A stretch of DNA of 64,000 nucleotides, taken from the NCBI RefSeq assembly GCF_003097535.1, contig NZ_CP029187.1, positions 806,001 through 870,000 on the forward strand, in the 5' to 3' direction. Shown piece by piece: positions 49,859 to 59,374 of this stretch. How positions within the stretch are numbered: the first letter of the stretch is position 1; each line of letters starts with the position of its first letter. The notes beneath the pieces are model-generated. The model did no database searches, had not been told where the DNA came from, and was given only the letters and a program-made list of their open reading frames with translations. Both the position numbers and the translations under genes were made by a program. The stretch comes from Flavobacterium pallidum. Its GTDB lineage: Bacteria; Bacteroidota; Bacteroidia; Flavobacteriales; Flavobacteriaceae.

Positions 49859-52390
49859 TTATCCCTGGAAATCACCGCCGTCATCACCGCTGTCGCGTTT
49901 AGGCTGGCGTTCCTTTTCATTTTTCTTTTTGTTGAAACGATACGTGAACGACAGGTTAATCTGCCTTACGCGCCACTGCATTTCGCTGTGGGAATTCAAT
50001 AAAGGCAGGTTGGTGTCGCTGATCCTTTTCCTTGAATTGAACACATCCTGTACATTCAGGGCGACTGTCGCTTTATCCTTAAATAAATCCTTGCTGAAGC
50101 CAAGATTCGCGCTGAAAACTCCCAAACTCCTGCCTTGTGCATTGTTCTGCGGACCGTTGTAAGTCAGGTTTGTCTGCCAGTCGATTTTATACGGCAGCGT
50201 TACTTTGGATGTCAGTCTCGTAAACCACGAATAAGCCGTATTGTCGAAATTCTGCGAAATGCTGTTGCCTTTGAAATCCACATAAGTATAATCGCCATCA
50301 GTCTGGTTGCGGAAGAAATTAAAGTTGGAATTCAGTTTCCACCATTTATATGGTGAATAATTCAGTGTAAATTCAAATCCGAAGCGGTATTCTGTAGCCA
50401 GGTTTATTGGTGTCGATAAGATTACCGGGATGTCATAATCCTCGCCGTCAACGATTGTGACGCTGCCGTCATTGTTTACGATGTCTTTTCCGCCGGAAAC
50501 CACGGGCACAAAATCGCCGCTTTCTTTCCTGATAAACTGAAAGGAATCAGTCGTTTTATTGAGGTACATCGAGGTGCTCAGCGTCAGTTTGTCCCAGCGT
50601 TTTAAATAACCCAGATCCAATGCATCTGTAAAAGCCGCATTCAGGTCAGGATTTCCCTGGAAGATGTTGATGTTACTCGAATAATTGGAAAACGGGTTGA
50701 TCTGCCTTCCCCTTGGGCGCGAAATGCGTCGGCTGTAGCTCAGCGACAGGCTGGATTGATCTGACACTTCGTAAGTCAGGAAAGCACTTGGAAAAAAGTT
50801 ACTGTATCTTTTATTGTTAAAATCGGAAGTCGTCAACTGGTTAATCGTGATGTTTGAATCTTCCCATCGCATCCCAAGCAATATTGAAAATTTCTTAATC
50901 TTAGTCCCGAATTGCGTATACAGCGCATTGATTTTCTCGTTGTACTGCAGCTCATTGGTATAGCGTGGATTGGGCAGGTAGCGGTTGATTAGGGTATTTA
51001 GCGTATCGACTTCATAATCGGTAAGGAGCTTGTTGAATTCGCCTTTGTAACCGGCTTCGAACTGGCTGTTTTTCCCGATTGGCAATACATAATCTGACTG
51101 GATCATGTTCCTGGTTTGGCTCTGGTCATTGCTGGTTTTTTCGAATTTCAATACGTCTGAATTGTTTTCGATCTGTGAATTGTCATGGTCGTCATTGGTC
51201 GAGAAAGAAGCGTCGATGGTAAATTTATGGCCTTGTTTTTTAAAGTTTTTTGTGAAATTCGTCGAATATTCCACATTCTGGCTGTTGCTTTTCTGGTCGT
51301 TGAAACGAGAAGTGACGAACTGGTTCTCGTGATTGGCATCAAAATTATTGTAAGTCACCTCTTCCGGGTTGTTGCCGTTATTCTTCCGGTAGTTGAAGAT
51401 ATTGGTCCAGGTCGTCGATTTATCCAGGTACAAATCAATCCCGAAATTCGAATTCACGCCTTCACTGACGCGCTCATTGTATCTTTTCTCATTGATGAAG
51501 TTTCTCGTGGTCCCATCACTGTTTAAATATTCAGTATCGGTAAACGAATTACCGGGATTGTTACGGTAATTGTAACCCGTTGTGGTGAACAGGTTAAAGC
51601 CTTCCGACTTGAAATTCAAATTACCCGAAGCGCCATAATTCTCCGGATCTCCGGTTGAAAGGATCAATGTTCCGTTGAGGCCCAGGTTTTTTCCTTTTTT
51701 CAAAATAATGTTCAGCAATCCGCCGCCGCCTTCGGAATCGTAACGCGCGGAAGGGTTTGTAACCACTTCCACTTTGTCGATGGCATCGGCCGGGATTTGG
51801 CGTAAGGCTTCCGTAATATTAATGGCGTTTGACGGTTTCCCGTCGATCAGGATACGCACATTTTCATTCCCACGCAAGCTTACCACGCCATCGGCATCAA
51901 CGGAAACTGAAGGAATATTGTCCAGCACATCGCTGACGGTGCCGCCTTTGACCATCAGGTCGTTCCCGACGTTGTAGACTTTCTTGTCAAGCTTGATTTC
52001 CACCGTGGTTTTATCGACGCGAATTTCAACTTCATTCAATAAGGTAGCGTCAGGCTCAAGTGAAATGGTCCCTAAATTGGTATTTTCAGTAATGGCTTTT
52101 TGCTTGATTTCAAAAGGCTTGAAGGAAATGAACTCAATTTTGATGTCATACGTTCCGGCACTGACTTCAAAATTAAATTCGCCTTTTTCATTGGTGATGC
52201 CACCGGTGACGATTTTCGGGTTTGCAGTATTCTGGAGCGTTATCGTCGTATATTCCATTGGAATGGTGGTCCCCTTTTCGACTATTTTTCCTGAAACTTT
52301 GACTTTTTCACCCTCAGTGCGTTGTTGTGCAACATTTATGAAGGGGATAAAAAACAGGAACAAAAGGACTGCAAATCTTGATAATTTCAT
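49859..52390 (-). CDS. Outer-membrane TonB-receptor-like barrel with N-terminal CarboxypepD_reg domain
   Basis: An 843-residue protein with a signal peptide (about 1-21). A carboxypeptidase-regulatory-like domain (about 28-115, KVSGKIVEKGTTIP) is followed by a plug-like domain (about 125-230, with LDNIPSVSVDADGVVSLRGNE) and a barrel of about 600 residues of the OMP_b-brl_3 type. The end is a charged low-complexity tail (KEKNEKERQPKRD). No SusD partner is adjacent. Ligand unknown. Confidence 0.88.
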   Translation of the reverse strand: MKLSRFAVLLFLFFIPFINVAQQRTEGEKVKVSGKIVEKGTTIPMEYTTITLQNTANPKIVTGGITNEKGEFNFEVSAGTYDIKIEFISFKPFEIKQKAITENTNLGTISLEPDATLLNEVEIRVDKTTVEIKLDKKVYNVGNDLMVKGGTVSDVLDNIPSVSVDADGVVSLRGNENVRILIDGKPSNAINITEALRQIPADAIDKVEVVTNPSARYDSEGGGGLLNIILKKGKNLGLNGTLILSTGDPENYGASGNLNFKSEGFNLFTTTGYNYRNNPGNSFTDTEYLNSDGTTRNFINEKRYNERVSEGVNSNFGIDLYLDKSTTWTNIFNYRKNNGNNPEEVTYNNFDANHENQFVTSRFNDQKSNSQNVEYSTNFTKNFKKQGHKFTIDASFSTNDDHDNSQIENNSDVLKFEKTSNDQSQTRNMIQSDYVLPIGKNSQFEAGYKGEFNKLLTDYEVDTLNTLINRYLPNPRYTNELQYNEKINALYTQFGTKIKKFSILLGMRWEDSNITINQLTTSDFNNKRYSNFFPSAFLTYEVSDQSSLSLSYSRRISRPRGRQINPFSNYSSNINIFQGNPDLNAAFTDALDLGYLKRWDKLTLSTSMYLNKTTDSFQFIRKESGDFVPVVSGGKDIVNNDGSVTIVDGEDYDIPVILSTPINLATEYRFGFEFTLNYSPYKWWKLNSNFNFFRNQTDGDYTYVDFKGNSISQNFDNTAYSWFTRLTSKVTLPYKIDWQTNLTYNGPQNNAQGRSLGVFSANLGFSKDLFKDKATVALNVQDVFNSRKRISDTNLPLLNSHSEMQWRVRQINLSFTYRFNKKKNEKERQPKRDSGDDGGDFQG

Positions 52391-52420
52391 CAGGCTTAAT
52401 TTTATAGCGCTTTACGACTG

Positions 52421-52448
52421 CAAAAGTACGGGTTGGTTTAGGCGGCAA
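52421..52448 (-). promoter_or_regulatory. Promoter of the TonB-type barrel gene
   Basis: On the minus strand, TTG (52448-52446) and TACTTTTG (52428-52421) are 17 bases apart, a full match to the Bacteroidota consensus. Confidence 0.6.
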
Positions 52449-52480
52449 ATCACAATGGTTTGTTAAAAAACAGTTTTTGC

Positions 52481-52825
52481 CTACCGGATAATGTCAAGGA
52501 TGCGTTCCACTGGCCTGCCGATAATGGCTTTGTCGCCATTTATCACGATGGGGCGTTCCATTAATATCGGATGCTTCACCATGGCTTTTATGATTTGTGC
52601 ATTGGTCATTTTCCGGGTTTCGAATTTTTCTTTCCATAGGGCTTCCTTCGTGCGGACGAGTTCGATGGGTTTGATGCCCAGTTTTTTGATCAGGGTTTTG
52701 AGTTCCTGCTCATCGGGCGTTTGATTAAGGTATTTCACCACCTCGTATTCCTGGGCGGAACCATCAAGGATGGCCAGGCATTCCCGGGATTTTGAGCATT
52801 GCGGGTTGTGGTAAACCTGTATCAT
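52481..52825 (-). CDS. arsC: ArsC/Spx-family arsenate reductase-like protein
   Basis: A 114-residue thioredoxin-fold protein of the ArsC (glutaredoxin-dependent) family. The redox Cys is in NPQCSKSRECLAIL near residue 9, and the basic arm ERPIVINGDKAIIGRPVE near residue 90 supplies the substrate Arg. No arsenical pump or regulator is nearby, so it may act as a general Spx/YffB-like relative instead. Confidence 0.85.
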   Translation of the reverse strand: MIQVYHNPQCSKSRECLAILDGSAQEYEVVKYLNQTPDEQELKTLIKKLGIKPIELVRTKEALWKEKFETRKMTNAQIIKAMVKHPILMERPIVINGDKAIIGRPVERILDIIR

Positions 52826-52912
52826 GGTTTTATTTGCAAAGTAATCGATTTCAATTGTAAAAATTGGATTAAATTAGGCATTCCTAACCCTGATCCAAAA
52901 TAAAGACTACTT

Positions 52913-53821
52913 ATGTTTATCGAACAAGCGTATAAAAACAGGCGGAATTTAGTCGCCTACATTCCTTTCCCTTTAGTATTCCTTGGGTTGATGGTGGCGA
53001 ATTTTATGGTTTCTGCAGAAGATACGAATACCATTATCCGCAATGAGATTGAACGATACGGGAAAAGCATGTTCTTTCTCTCAAACCTGATTCCTTTTGC
53101 ATTCCTGCTGCTTTTACTGCTGTTTTGGGTGAAATACATGCACAAACAAAGCATTCTTTCCTTAACGACTTCAAGGCCTGAGGTCGACTGGAACAGGGTT
53201 TTTTTCTCATTTTTAATTTGGGGCGGTTTCAGTACGCTGCTGATTTTTATCAGTTACCAGTCAAATCCTGAAAGCTTTGTTTTTAACTTCAACCTGAGGC
53301 CTTTCCTGGCTTTGGCGTTGATAAGCTTAACGCTGATCCCGTTCCAGACGAGCTTTGAAGAATACCTGTTCCGTGGTTACCTGATGCAGGGAATCGGGTT
53401 GGTTTCAAAACGGAAATGGATTCCGCTGCTGCTGACTTCGATTGTATTTGGACTGCTTCATGGCGCGAATCCTGAGGTGGGAAAAATAGGCTACATCCTT
53501 TTGGTATATTATATCGGCACCGGTTTTTTACTGGGAATCATGACCCTGATGGATGAAGGCATGGAGTTGTCTTTGGGTTTCCATGCCGCCAATAATATTA
53601 CCGGGGCGCTTTTGGTGACATCGGACTGGACGGTGTTCCAAACGGATTCCGTGTTGATCGACAAGTCTGAGCCTTCCGCAGGACTGGAAGTCATTTTCCC
53701 GGTACTCGTCGTTTTCCCGATACTTTTATTTATCTTTAGTAAGAAGTACAAATGGTCCGGATGGAAGGAAAAGCTTTTGGGCAAAATTGTGCTTCCTCCT
53801 GTTGAAAATCAAAACCTTTAA
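52913..53821 (+). CDS. CPBP family intramembrane protease
   Basis: A 302-residue polytopic membrane protein of the CPBP (Abi/Rce1-like) family. The glutamate motif EEYLFRG is in TSFEEYLFRGYLMQG near residue 145, and the histidine motif is in FGLLHGANPE and LGFHAANN. Such proteins cleave or process within the membrane. It lies three bases before the MenE-like gene, a pairing often seen in Flavobacteria. Confidence 0.88.
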   Translation: MFIEQAYKNRRNLVAYIPFPLVFLGLMVANFMVSAEDTNTIIRNEIERYGKSMFFLSNLIPFAFLLLLLLFWVKYMHKQSILSLTTSRPEVDWNRVFFSFLIWGGFSTLLIFISYQSNPESFVFNFNLRPFLALALISLTLIPFQTSFEEYLFRGYLMQGIGLVSKRKWIPLLLTSIVFGLLHGANPEVGKIGYILLVYYIGTGFLLGIMTLMDEGMELSLGFHAANNITGALLVTSDWTVFQTDSVLIDKSEPSAGLEVIFPVLVVFPILLFIFSKKYKWSGWKEKLLGKIVLPPVENQNL

Positions 53822-53824
53822 ACA

Positions 53825-54868
53825 ATGAATACCCCAACATACCTTAATGTACACAATCAGTTTAAACTGAATGGCTTTCACCTTGACCGTGACGATTTGT
53901 GCCGTGTTGCATACAGTTTTATAAAAGAAGGCGACGATTTCGAGAGGCCGGTCGGTCATTTTTTGCTCGACTGGTTCGATCATAACGATTATATCGAAAT
54001 GAATACCAGCGGCAGTACGGGGATTCCCAAAGTAATCCGCGTGGAAAAACAGGCAATGGTGAATTCTGCCCTGGCGACAGGCAATTTCTTTGATCTTTCG
54101 CCCGGGGATAAAGTCCTGAACTGCCTTCCTGTGAAATATGTAGCGGGAAAAATGATGCTCGTGCGCGGTTTTATCCTTGGACTGGATATGGATTTTGTCG
54201 CCCCGACAGCCTATCCGTTGAAAAATAATGATGCTTCTTATGATTTTTCAGCGATGGTGCCCTTACAGGCGCAAAACTCCCTTGAGGAATTGCATCGGGT
54301 GAAGAAACTGATTGTAGGTGGTGCCAAGATCAATGCCTCACTTGAAAAGGAACTCAAAAAATTATCGGGACAGGCTTTCGAAACGTATGGCATGACTGAA
54401 ACGGTGTCGCATATTGCCGCTAAAAAAGTGGGCGACCGCAGTTTTACCGTATTGCCGAATGTAACCATTGCAGTCGATGACCGGAATTGCCTGCTAATTA
54501 CCGCTCCCGAAATTTCATCAGAAGTCATTATTACAAACGATTTGGTTGATTTGATTTCCGATACACAATTTATCTGGAAGGGACGTATCGATAATGTAAT
54601 TAACAGCGGCGGCATCAAACTGAGCCCTGAGCAGATCGAGGAAAAGCTTTATAAGCGTATGGAACGCAGATTTTTTGTAGCCGGCATTGCGGATAAGGAT
54701 TTGGGAGAAAAACTCATTCTTGTTGTTGAAGGCGAGCCATACACTTTACCTGAGGGCCTTTTCGACAAACTAGATAAATATGAAAAGCCTAAAGAGGTTG
54801 TTTTTGTGGATCATTTCAAAGAGACCGGAAATGGGAAAATCATCAGGAAAGATTCATTGGCACAATAA
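53825..54868 (+). CDS. menE: AMP-binding ligase, o-succinylbenzoate-CoA ligase-like (MenE)
   Basis: A 347-residue acyl-CoA synthetase. Its P-loop-like motif MNTSGSTGIPKV and the core LVVGGAKINASLEK-type motif followed by ETYGMTETVSHIA are typical of the ANL superfamily. At this short length, and next to a CPBP protease, it fits the Bacteroidota MenE, which makes o-succinylbenzoyl-CoA for menaquinone. No other men gene is in the window, so the specificity is inferred. Confidence 0.8.
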   Translation: MNTPTYLNVHNQFKLNGFHLDRDDLCRVAYSFIKEGDDFERPVGHFLLDWFDHNDYIEMNTSGSTGIPKVIRVEKQAMVNSALATGNFFDLSPGDKVLNCLPVKYVAGKMMLVRGFILGLDMDFVAPTAYPLKNNDASYDFSAMVPLQAQNSLEELHRVKKLIVGGAKINASLEKELKKLSGQAFETYGMTETVSHIAAKKVGDRSFTVLPNVTIAVDDRNCLLITAPEISSEVIITNDLVDLISDTQFIWKGRIDNVINSGGIKLSPEQIEEKLYKRMERRFFVAGIADKDLGEKLILVVEGEPYTLPEGLFDKLDKYEKPKEVVFVDHFKETGNGKIIRKDSLAQ

Positions 54869-54930
54869 TGCAGAAAGGATTTTAAGACATGCAATCCTAT
54901 AATTTTCCAGTCTTAAATTCCCAAAAATAA

Positions 54931-54960
54931 AAAACCCTGAATTGCTTCAGGGTTTTTTTT
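54931..54960. terminator. Bidirectional terminator between menE and ompA
   Basis: AAAACCCTGAA (54931-54941) and TTCAGGGTTTT (54946-54956) form an 11-bp stem around TTGC, flanked by A and T runs. It serves the convergent menE and OmpA genes. Confidence 0.85.
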
Positions 54961-54977
54961 ATGAGGATATTGAAAGA

Positions 54978-56270
54978 TTATTTCACTTTGAAAGTAACTC
55001 TTCTTACTAGCTTTCTTGCACCAGCAGACTCTTTATCTACAGAAGCATCTTCACCTGCAGGAACTACGTTCAGCCTTGAAGGATCGATTTTAGCTTTGAT
55101 CAACGTGTTTTTCACATTGTTAGCCCTTGCCTGAGATAATTTATCGTTGTAAGGTGTTCTTCCGATTTCGTCAGCATGTCCGATGATGTCAACGGTCGCT
55201 GTCGGGTTGTTCCTCAAATAAGTAAGTATGAAATCGATACCTTCTGTAGAAACGTTTGTCGGAGTTGATTTGTTGAAATCGAAGTAAGTGGTAACATAAC
55301 CATCGTTGATCAGCGCTTTCACCAAAGCATTGTTGTTTGGCGTGTTGTTGATGTTCGTATTGTTGTTCGTATTACCAGCGCCATATGTTTTATCCATGTA
55401 GCTTTCCAATTCATCAGGAATACCATTTCCGTTAGTATCCACTGTTCTTCCTTTAGAATCAACAGCAACACCTGTTAAAGAGTTTGGCTCAGCATCAAGG
55501 TAATCCGGCACACCATCCTTATCAGTATCATTCAGCATGGTTTCAAGATCGTCAACCCTTTTCTTAAGCGCATCCACTTCTTCATCTTTTACAGAAGATT
55601 CAACATACCAGTCTGCGTGCTCTTCATGGCTTCCTAGGTAAACAGTAAGACCGATAGTTCCTGAGAAGATCCCACCGGCAAATCCTCTGATCTGTCCTGT
55701 GCCTGACGTTCCGTCGAAAGTTTTATCCTGTGCAACGTTTGTAACAGAAGTAAAATCTCCTGTCAACACCACTCTTTTAGCAAGTTTATATTGGCCTGTA
55801 AGTCCAATGATGAAGTTTCCTCCACGGTCAGTGTAACTTAAATTATCACTCCTGAATTGCATGTAACCACCACCAATGTGTACTAAAGCACCTATTCTTT
55901 TGGTCCATGTTTCAAAGTTCATGATACGTCCAACGTTGGCTACCGCCTGTAAGTCAGCTCTATAGTATTTAGTGCTGAAATGAAGCGAACTCTCATTGTC
56001 CTGCAACTTGTAATATCCGAAATCTGCTTTCACACCAAACTTGTTGTTAAACATATATCTAACTCCAAAGTCAGCATTAAAAAAGCTTGGTGTAGCTGAG
56101 AAGTATCCAGGCGCAAATGGAGCTGAAGGCTTATTTACACCTCCGTTAAGTTCGAGAGACCATTTGTTGAAACCGTTGTCAGTGCTTTCTGAACTTGTCT
56201 CAGTATCCGTCTGGGCACTAAGGCTCAATGTACTAACGAAAGTTAATGTGAGTAAAAGTTTTTTCATCAT
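54978..56270 (-). CDS. OmpA family outer-membrane protein
   Basis: A 430-residue protein from the ATG at 56270 (MMKKLLLTL). A signal peptide (about 20 residues) precedes an outer-membrane barrel (about 25-210). Calcium-type DxDGxxD repeats follow (DTDKDGVPDYLD, DTNGNGIPDELE). The C-terminal 110 residues are the OmpA peptidoglycan-binding domain (DFNKSTPTN, DIIGHADEIGRTPYNDKLSQARA). A longer frame to 56297 enters the promoter. It should be an abundant structural protein tying the outer membrane to the wall. Confidence 0.94.
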   Translation of the reverse strand: MMKKLLLTLTFVSTLSLSAQTDTETSSESTDNGFNKWSLELNGGVNKPSAPFAPGYFSATPSFFNADFGVRYMFNNKFGVKADFGYYKLQDNESSLHFSTKYYRADLQAVANVGRIMNFETWTKRIGALVHIGGGYMQFRSDNLSYTDRGGNFIIGLTGQYKLAKRVVLTGDFTSVTNVAQDKTFDGTSGTGQIRGFAGGIFSGTIGLTVYLGSHEEHADWYVESSVKDEEVDALKKRVDDLETMLNDTDKDGVPDYLDAEPNSLTGVAVDSKGRTVDTNGNGIPDELESYMDKTYGAGNTNNNTNINNTPNNNALVKALINDGYVTTYFDFNKSTPTNVSTEGIDFILTYLRNNPTATVDIIGHADEIGRTPYNDKLSQARANNVKNTLIKAKIDPSRLNVVPAGEDASVDKESAGARKLVRRVTFKVK

Positions 56271-56591
56271 TCTAAGTTTTAAATTTTTTACAAACATACA
56301 ATTTTTTGCAATACGAATGAAATAAATTTAACGAGTAAAAGAGCGTATTTAAATCATAAAATAAGAATTTTTTATAATATCGCAGAAAATAATGCGGATT
56401 TTTTCAAATCAGCGGTAATTTTTAAAATTAATCATAATTTTATTAGTAAGTTAATAAATGATTAATTATCAATAAATTATAATTTTTTTTGTAAATTTTA
56501 GATTTGTTACGAATAAGGAAACTTATTTTACAAAATTACACACAGATGTCGTCCTAAAAAGAGATGAAATGGCCATTTCTTAGGAACTAAA
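56271..56591. other. AT-rich non-coding region between ompA and the acyltransferase
   Basis: This 321-base stretch has no plausible gene. It contains the ompA -7 box at 56291-56298 (TATGTTTG on the minus strand), long A/T tracts at 56340-56520 that could act as an upstream activating element, and a perfect 14-bp palindrome GAAATGGCCATTTC at 56566-56579, just after the acyltransferase stop codon. Confidence 0.6.
56291..56298 (-). promoter_or_regulatory. -7 box of ompA
   Basis: On the minus strand this reads TATGTTTG, an exact TAnnTTTG match, 20 bases before the ompA start. No TTG is seen at the usual spacing, but the region upstream is strongly A/T rich. Confidence 0.55.
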
Positions 56592-58400
56592 TTACAATGT
56601 TTCGCCCTTTTCGAGGAGTTTTCTTTCAAGTTCAGCCTGAAACTCCTCCATGACAGGTTTCATGGTGCTTTCAGGAATGTCTGCAATACGGATATACATC
56701 AATCCGTCGACAGCATTATTAAACATCGGATCTACGTTAAATGCCACTACCCGGGCATTCTGCTTGATGTATTTCTTGATCAGGACCGGCAAACGCAGGC
56801 TTCCCGGCTCTAGCTCATCGATAATCTTATCGAATTTATTCAAATCAGATTCGGCCTCATCAAAAATGAAATCCTTATCGGCATCCTTAAGCTTTACCTT
56901 AAATTCTTTCTTGGCATGTACATACTGCGCAATATACGGGTCATAATAATTCGATTTCATGAACTCGATCATCAGCGATTTCGAAAACTCCGAAAACTGG
57001 TTGCTGATGCTTACGCCGCCCAGCAGGAAATTATGCTCAGGATAACGTAACGTGGTATGAATAATTCCTTTCCACAATAAGAACAATGGCATTGGCTTCT
57101 GTTGGTATTCCTTAATGATAAAGGCCCTTCCCATTTCAATGGATTTGCTCATCATGTCATACAGTTCGGGTTCAAAACGGAACAATTCATGCAGGTAAAA
57201 GCCTTCAATCCCGCTCTTGGCAAAAATCTCAGAACCCAGTCCCATGCGGTAAGCACCTGCAATCTGGTTGGTATCCTCATCCCACAGAAACATGTGGTAG
57301 TAATAATTGTCATACCGGTCAAGATCTGTCGATTCGTTAGTGCCCTCGCCCACTTCACGGAAGGTAATCTCGCGCAGACGCCCTATTTCATGTAAGATAT
57401 TCGGAATCTTATCCGCTTTGGTAAAAAACACTTCGTAATTCTTGCTTTGCAATAGCCTGCAGTCTTGTTTTCTGAGGTTTGCGACTTCCTGAATCATCAT
57501 GTCATTACTTGCGGCGGTCGCAATCTGCTTCGGACTTTTCGGGATTTTCAGGTTCGGTGTGTTGATCAGTTTGTGTTCCTTTTCGAAAGGATTGGCGAGC
57601 ATATACGTCTTCTTCCGAAGGAATTCCGAGTATTCCTCAATCGTCTTATGTTCATTCTGCTCATTCACCGATATCGGTTTTCCGATACGTACCTTAATGA
57701 TGCGGTCTTTCTGTGAAAACAATTCCGATGGCAGTTTCGCCGTACGCAGCGTATCGCCAATCTTTGATAAAGTATAAAAGAAGCGGCTGTTCTTCGCATG
57801 GAAATAAATTGGCACCACGGGAACCTGCGCCTTTCTGATGACTTTAATTGCGCCTTCCTCCCATTCCTTGTCTACAACAAGTTTTCCGTCCTTATAGGTT
57901 GAAACTTCCCCGGCAGGGAACATCCCCAAAGGCTTGCCGTCGCTCAAATGACGCAACGTTTCCTTAATCCCGACCACGCTCGATTTCGCGTCTTTATGGT
58001 TTTCGAAAGGATTCACCGGCATAATGTAGGGCTTCAAAGGCTCAATGCGGTGCAGCAGGAAATTGGCGATAATCTTGAAATTCGGTTCGCGCTCCAGCAT
58101 CAGTTTCAAAAGCAAAATGCCGTCGACACCACCAAGCGGGTGGTTTGAAATTGTAATATAAGCACCGTCTTTAGGCAGCCTTTTCAGGTCTTCTTCCGGA
58201 ATTTCAAAACGGATTTCAAGTTGGTCCAAAATGGCCTTCAGGAAGGCTACATCACTGAGATGCTTGTTTTTATCATAAATGGCGTTCAGCCGCGAAATCT
58301 TCAGCACTTTCATCAGCATCCAACCCGCAAAAGTACCGAGAAACCCGTACTTGGTCGCATTGATTGCCTTAGCCACTTCCTTTGCGGTCACTAAACCCAT
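56592..58400 (-). CDS. olsF: Bifunctional acyltransferase, OlsF-like (PlsC plus GNAT domains)
   Basis: A 602-residue protein joining two acyltransferases. Residues about 65-290 are a PlsC-type domain with the catalytic HX4D in SNHPLGGVDG and FPAGEVSTYKDG. Residues about 310-590 are a GNAT/hemolysin-like N-acyltransferase domain with RLREITFREVGEGTN and the motif DRYDNYYYHMFLWD. OlsF proteins of this layout make ornithine lipids, and Bacteroidota homologues have been linked to ornithine or glycine lipids, so this is the likely product. Which amino acid is used cannot be read here. Confidence 0.88.
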   Translation of the reverse strand: MGLVTAKEVAKAINATKYGFLGTFAGWMLMKVLKISRLNAIYDKNKHLSDVAFLKAILDQLEIRFEIPEEDLKRLPKDGAYITISNHPLGGVDGILLLKLMLEREPNFKIIANFLLHRIEPLKPYIMPVNPFENHKDAKSSVVGIKETLRHLSDGKPLGMFPAGEVSTYKDGKLVVDKEWEEGAIKVIRKAQVPVVPIYFHAKNSRFFYTLSKIGDTLRTAKLPSELFSQKDRIIKVRIGKPISVNEQNEHKTIEEYSEFLRKKTYMLANPFEKEHKLINTPNLKIPKSPKQIATAASNDMMIQEVANLRKQDCRLLQSKNYEVFFTKADKIPNILHEIGRLREITFREVGEGTNESTDLDRYDNYYYHMFLWDEDTNQIAGAYRMGLGSEIFAKSGIEGFYLHELFRFEPELYDMMSKSIEMGRAFIIKEYQQKPMPLFLLWKGIIHTTLRYPEHNFLLGGVSISNQFSEFSKSLMIEFMKSNYYDPYIAQYVHAKKEFKVKLKDADKDFIFDEAESDLNKFDKIIDELEPGSLRLPVLIKKYIKQNARVVAFNVDPMFNNAVDGLMYIRIADIPESTMKPVMEEFQAELERKLLEKGETL

Positions 58401-58426
58401 TTGTTGTCTTGTTTTTTAGGTGAAAA

Positions 58427-58434
58427 CAAAGATA
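58427..58434 (-). promoter_or_regulatory. -7 box of the olsF-like gene
   Basis: On the minus strand this reads TATCTTTG, an exact TAnnTTTG match, 26 bases before the start codon. Confidence 0.55.
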
Positions 58435-58472
58435 GAAAAAAATGGCACTCACGGAATTAATTACGAATTTCA

Positions 58473-58518
58473 AATTAGGAATTGCGAAATCGTAATTTGT
58501 AATTCCCAATTCCTAATT
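58473..58518. repeat. Inverted repeat upstream of xth
   Basis: AATTAGGAATTG (58473-58484) and CAATTCCTAATT (58507-58518) are perfect 12-base inverted arms around a 22-base A/T-rich loop. It lies between the divergent olsF-like and xth genes. Confidence 0.6.
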
Positions 58519-58582
58519 GATTTTGTGCATATCTCTGTTGACAGTTTTTATATTTTCGTTTTTATCATGCCGCGTTTTCGAA

Positions 58583-58590
58583 TATTTTTG
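58583..58590 (+). promoter_or_regulatory. -7 box of xth
   Basis: TATTTTTG matches TAnnTTTG, 22 bases before the xth ATG. Confidence 0.5.
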
Positions 58591-58612
58591 GTGAACCTCA
58601 TTTTAAATTACA

Positions 58613-59374
58613 ATGAAAATAATCTCTTATAATGTTAACGGAATACGCGCCGCGATTTCCAAAGGATTCCTCATATGGCTCGAACAGGCCAATCCCGATG
58701 TGATCTGCCTTCAGGAAATCAAGGCCACGCCCGACCAGGTTCCGTTGCATGAATTCGAAAACCTGGGATACCATTACCATTATTGGTATCCCGCCCAGAA
58801 AAAAGGTTACAGCGGCGTGGCGATACTTTCAAAAATAAAACCCAATGATGTGGTGTACGGCACGGGAATTCCCCACATGGATTTCGAAGGGCGCAACATC
58901 CGCGCAGATTTTGACGATGTCTCAGTGATGAGCCTCTATTTGCCATCGGGAACCAACATCGACCGCCTGAGCCACAAGTTCATGTACATGGACGATTTCC
59001 ATAACTACATTGCAGACCTTCGCCTGCGTATGCCCAACCTCATCATTTGCGGCGATTACAACATTTGCCATGAACCCATCGACATCCACGATCCGATACG
59101 CAACAAGACCGTTTCAGGCTTCCTTCCCGAGGAGCGCTCGTGGCTCGATATCTTTATGAAAAGTGGCTTTGTCGACAGTTTCCGCCATTTCAACAAGAAT
59201 CCGCACAATTATACGTGGTGGAGTTACCGCGCCGGTGCCCGTGGCAACAATAAAGGCTGGCGCATCGATTACATTCTGGTCAGCAAAACCATCGAAAACA
59301 GGCTGACGCGCGCCGTGATTTTGCCGGATGCGAAACATTCAGACCATTGCCCGGTTTTGGCCGAGATTATTTAG
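58613..59374 (+). CDS. xth: Exodeoxyribonuclease III
   Basis: A 253-residue AP endonuclease/3'-5' exonuclease acting in base-excision repair. The metal and catalytic motifs are ISYNVNGIRAA, CLQEIKA (Glu near residue 34), ICGDYNICHEPIDI (Asp and Asn near 145), and a C-terminal SDHCPVLAEI with the catalytic His. All are intact. The stop at 59372-59374 touches the dispersed repeat copy C. Confidence 0.96.
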   Translation: MKIISYNVNGIRAAISKGFLIWLEQANPDVICLQEIKATPDQVPLHEFENLGYHYHYWYPAQKKGYSGVAILSKIKPNDVVYGTGIPHMDFEGRNIRADFDDVSVMSLYLPSGTNIDRLSHKFMYMDDFHNYIADLRLRMPNLIICGDYNICHEPIDIHDPIRNKTVSGFLPEERSWLDIFMKSGFVDSFRHFNKNPHNYTWWSYRAGARGNNKGWRIDYILVSKTIENRLTRAVILPDAKHSDHCPVLAEII

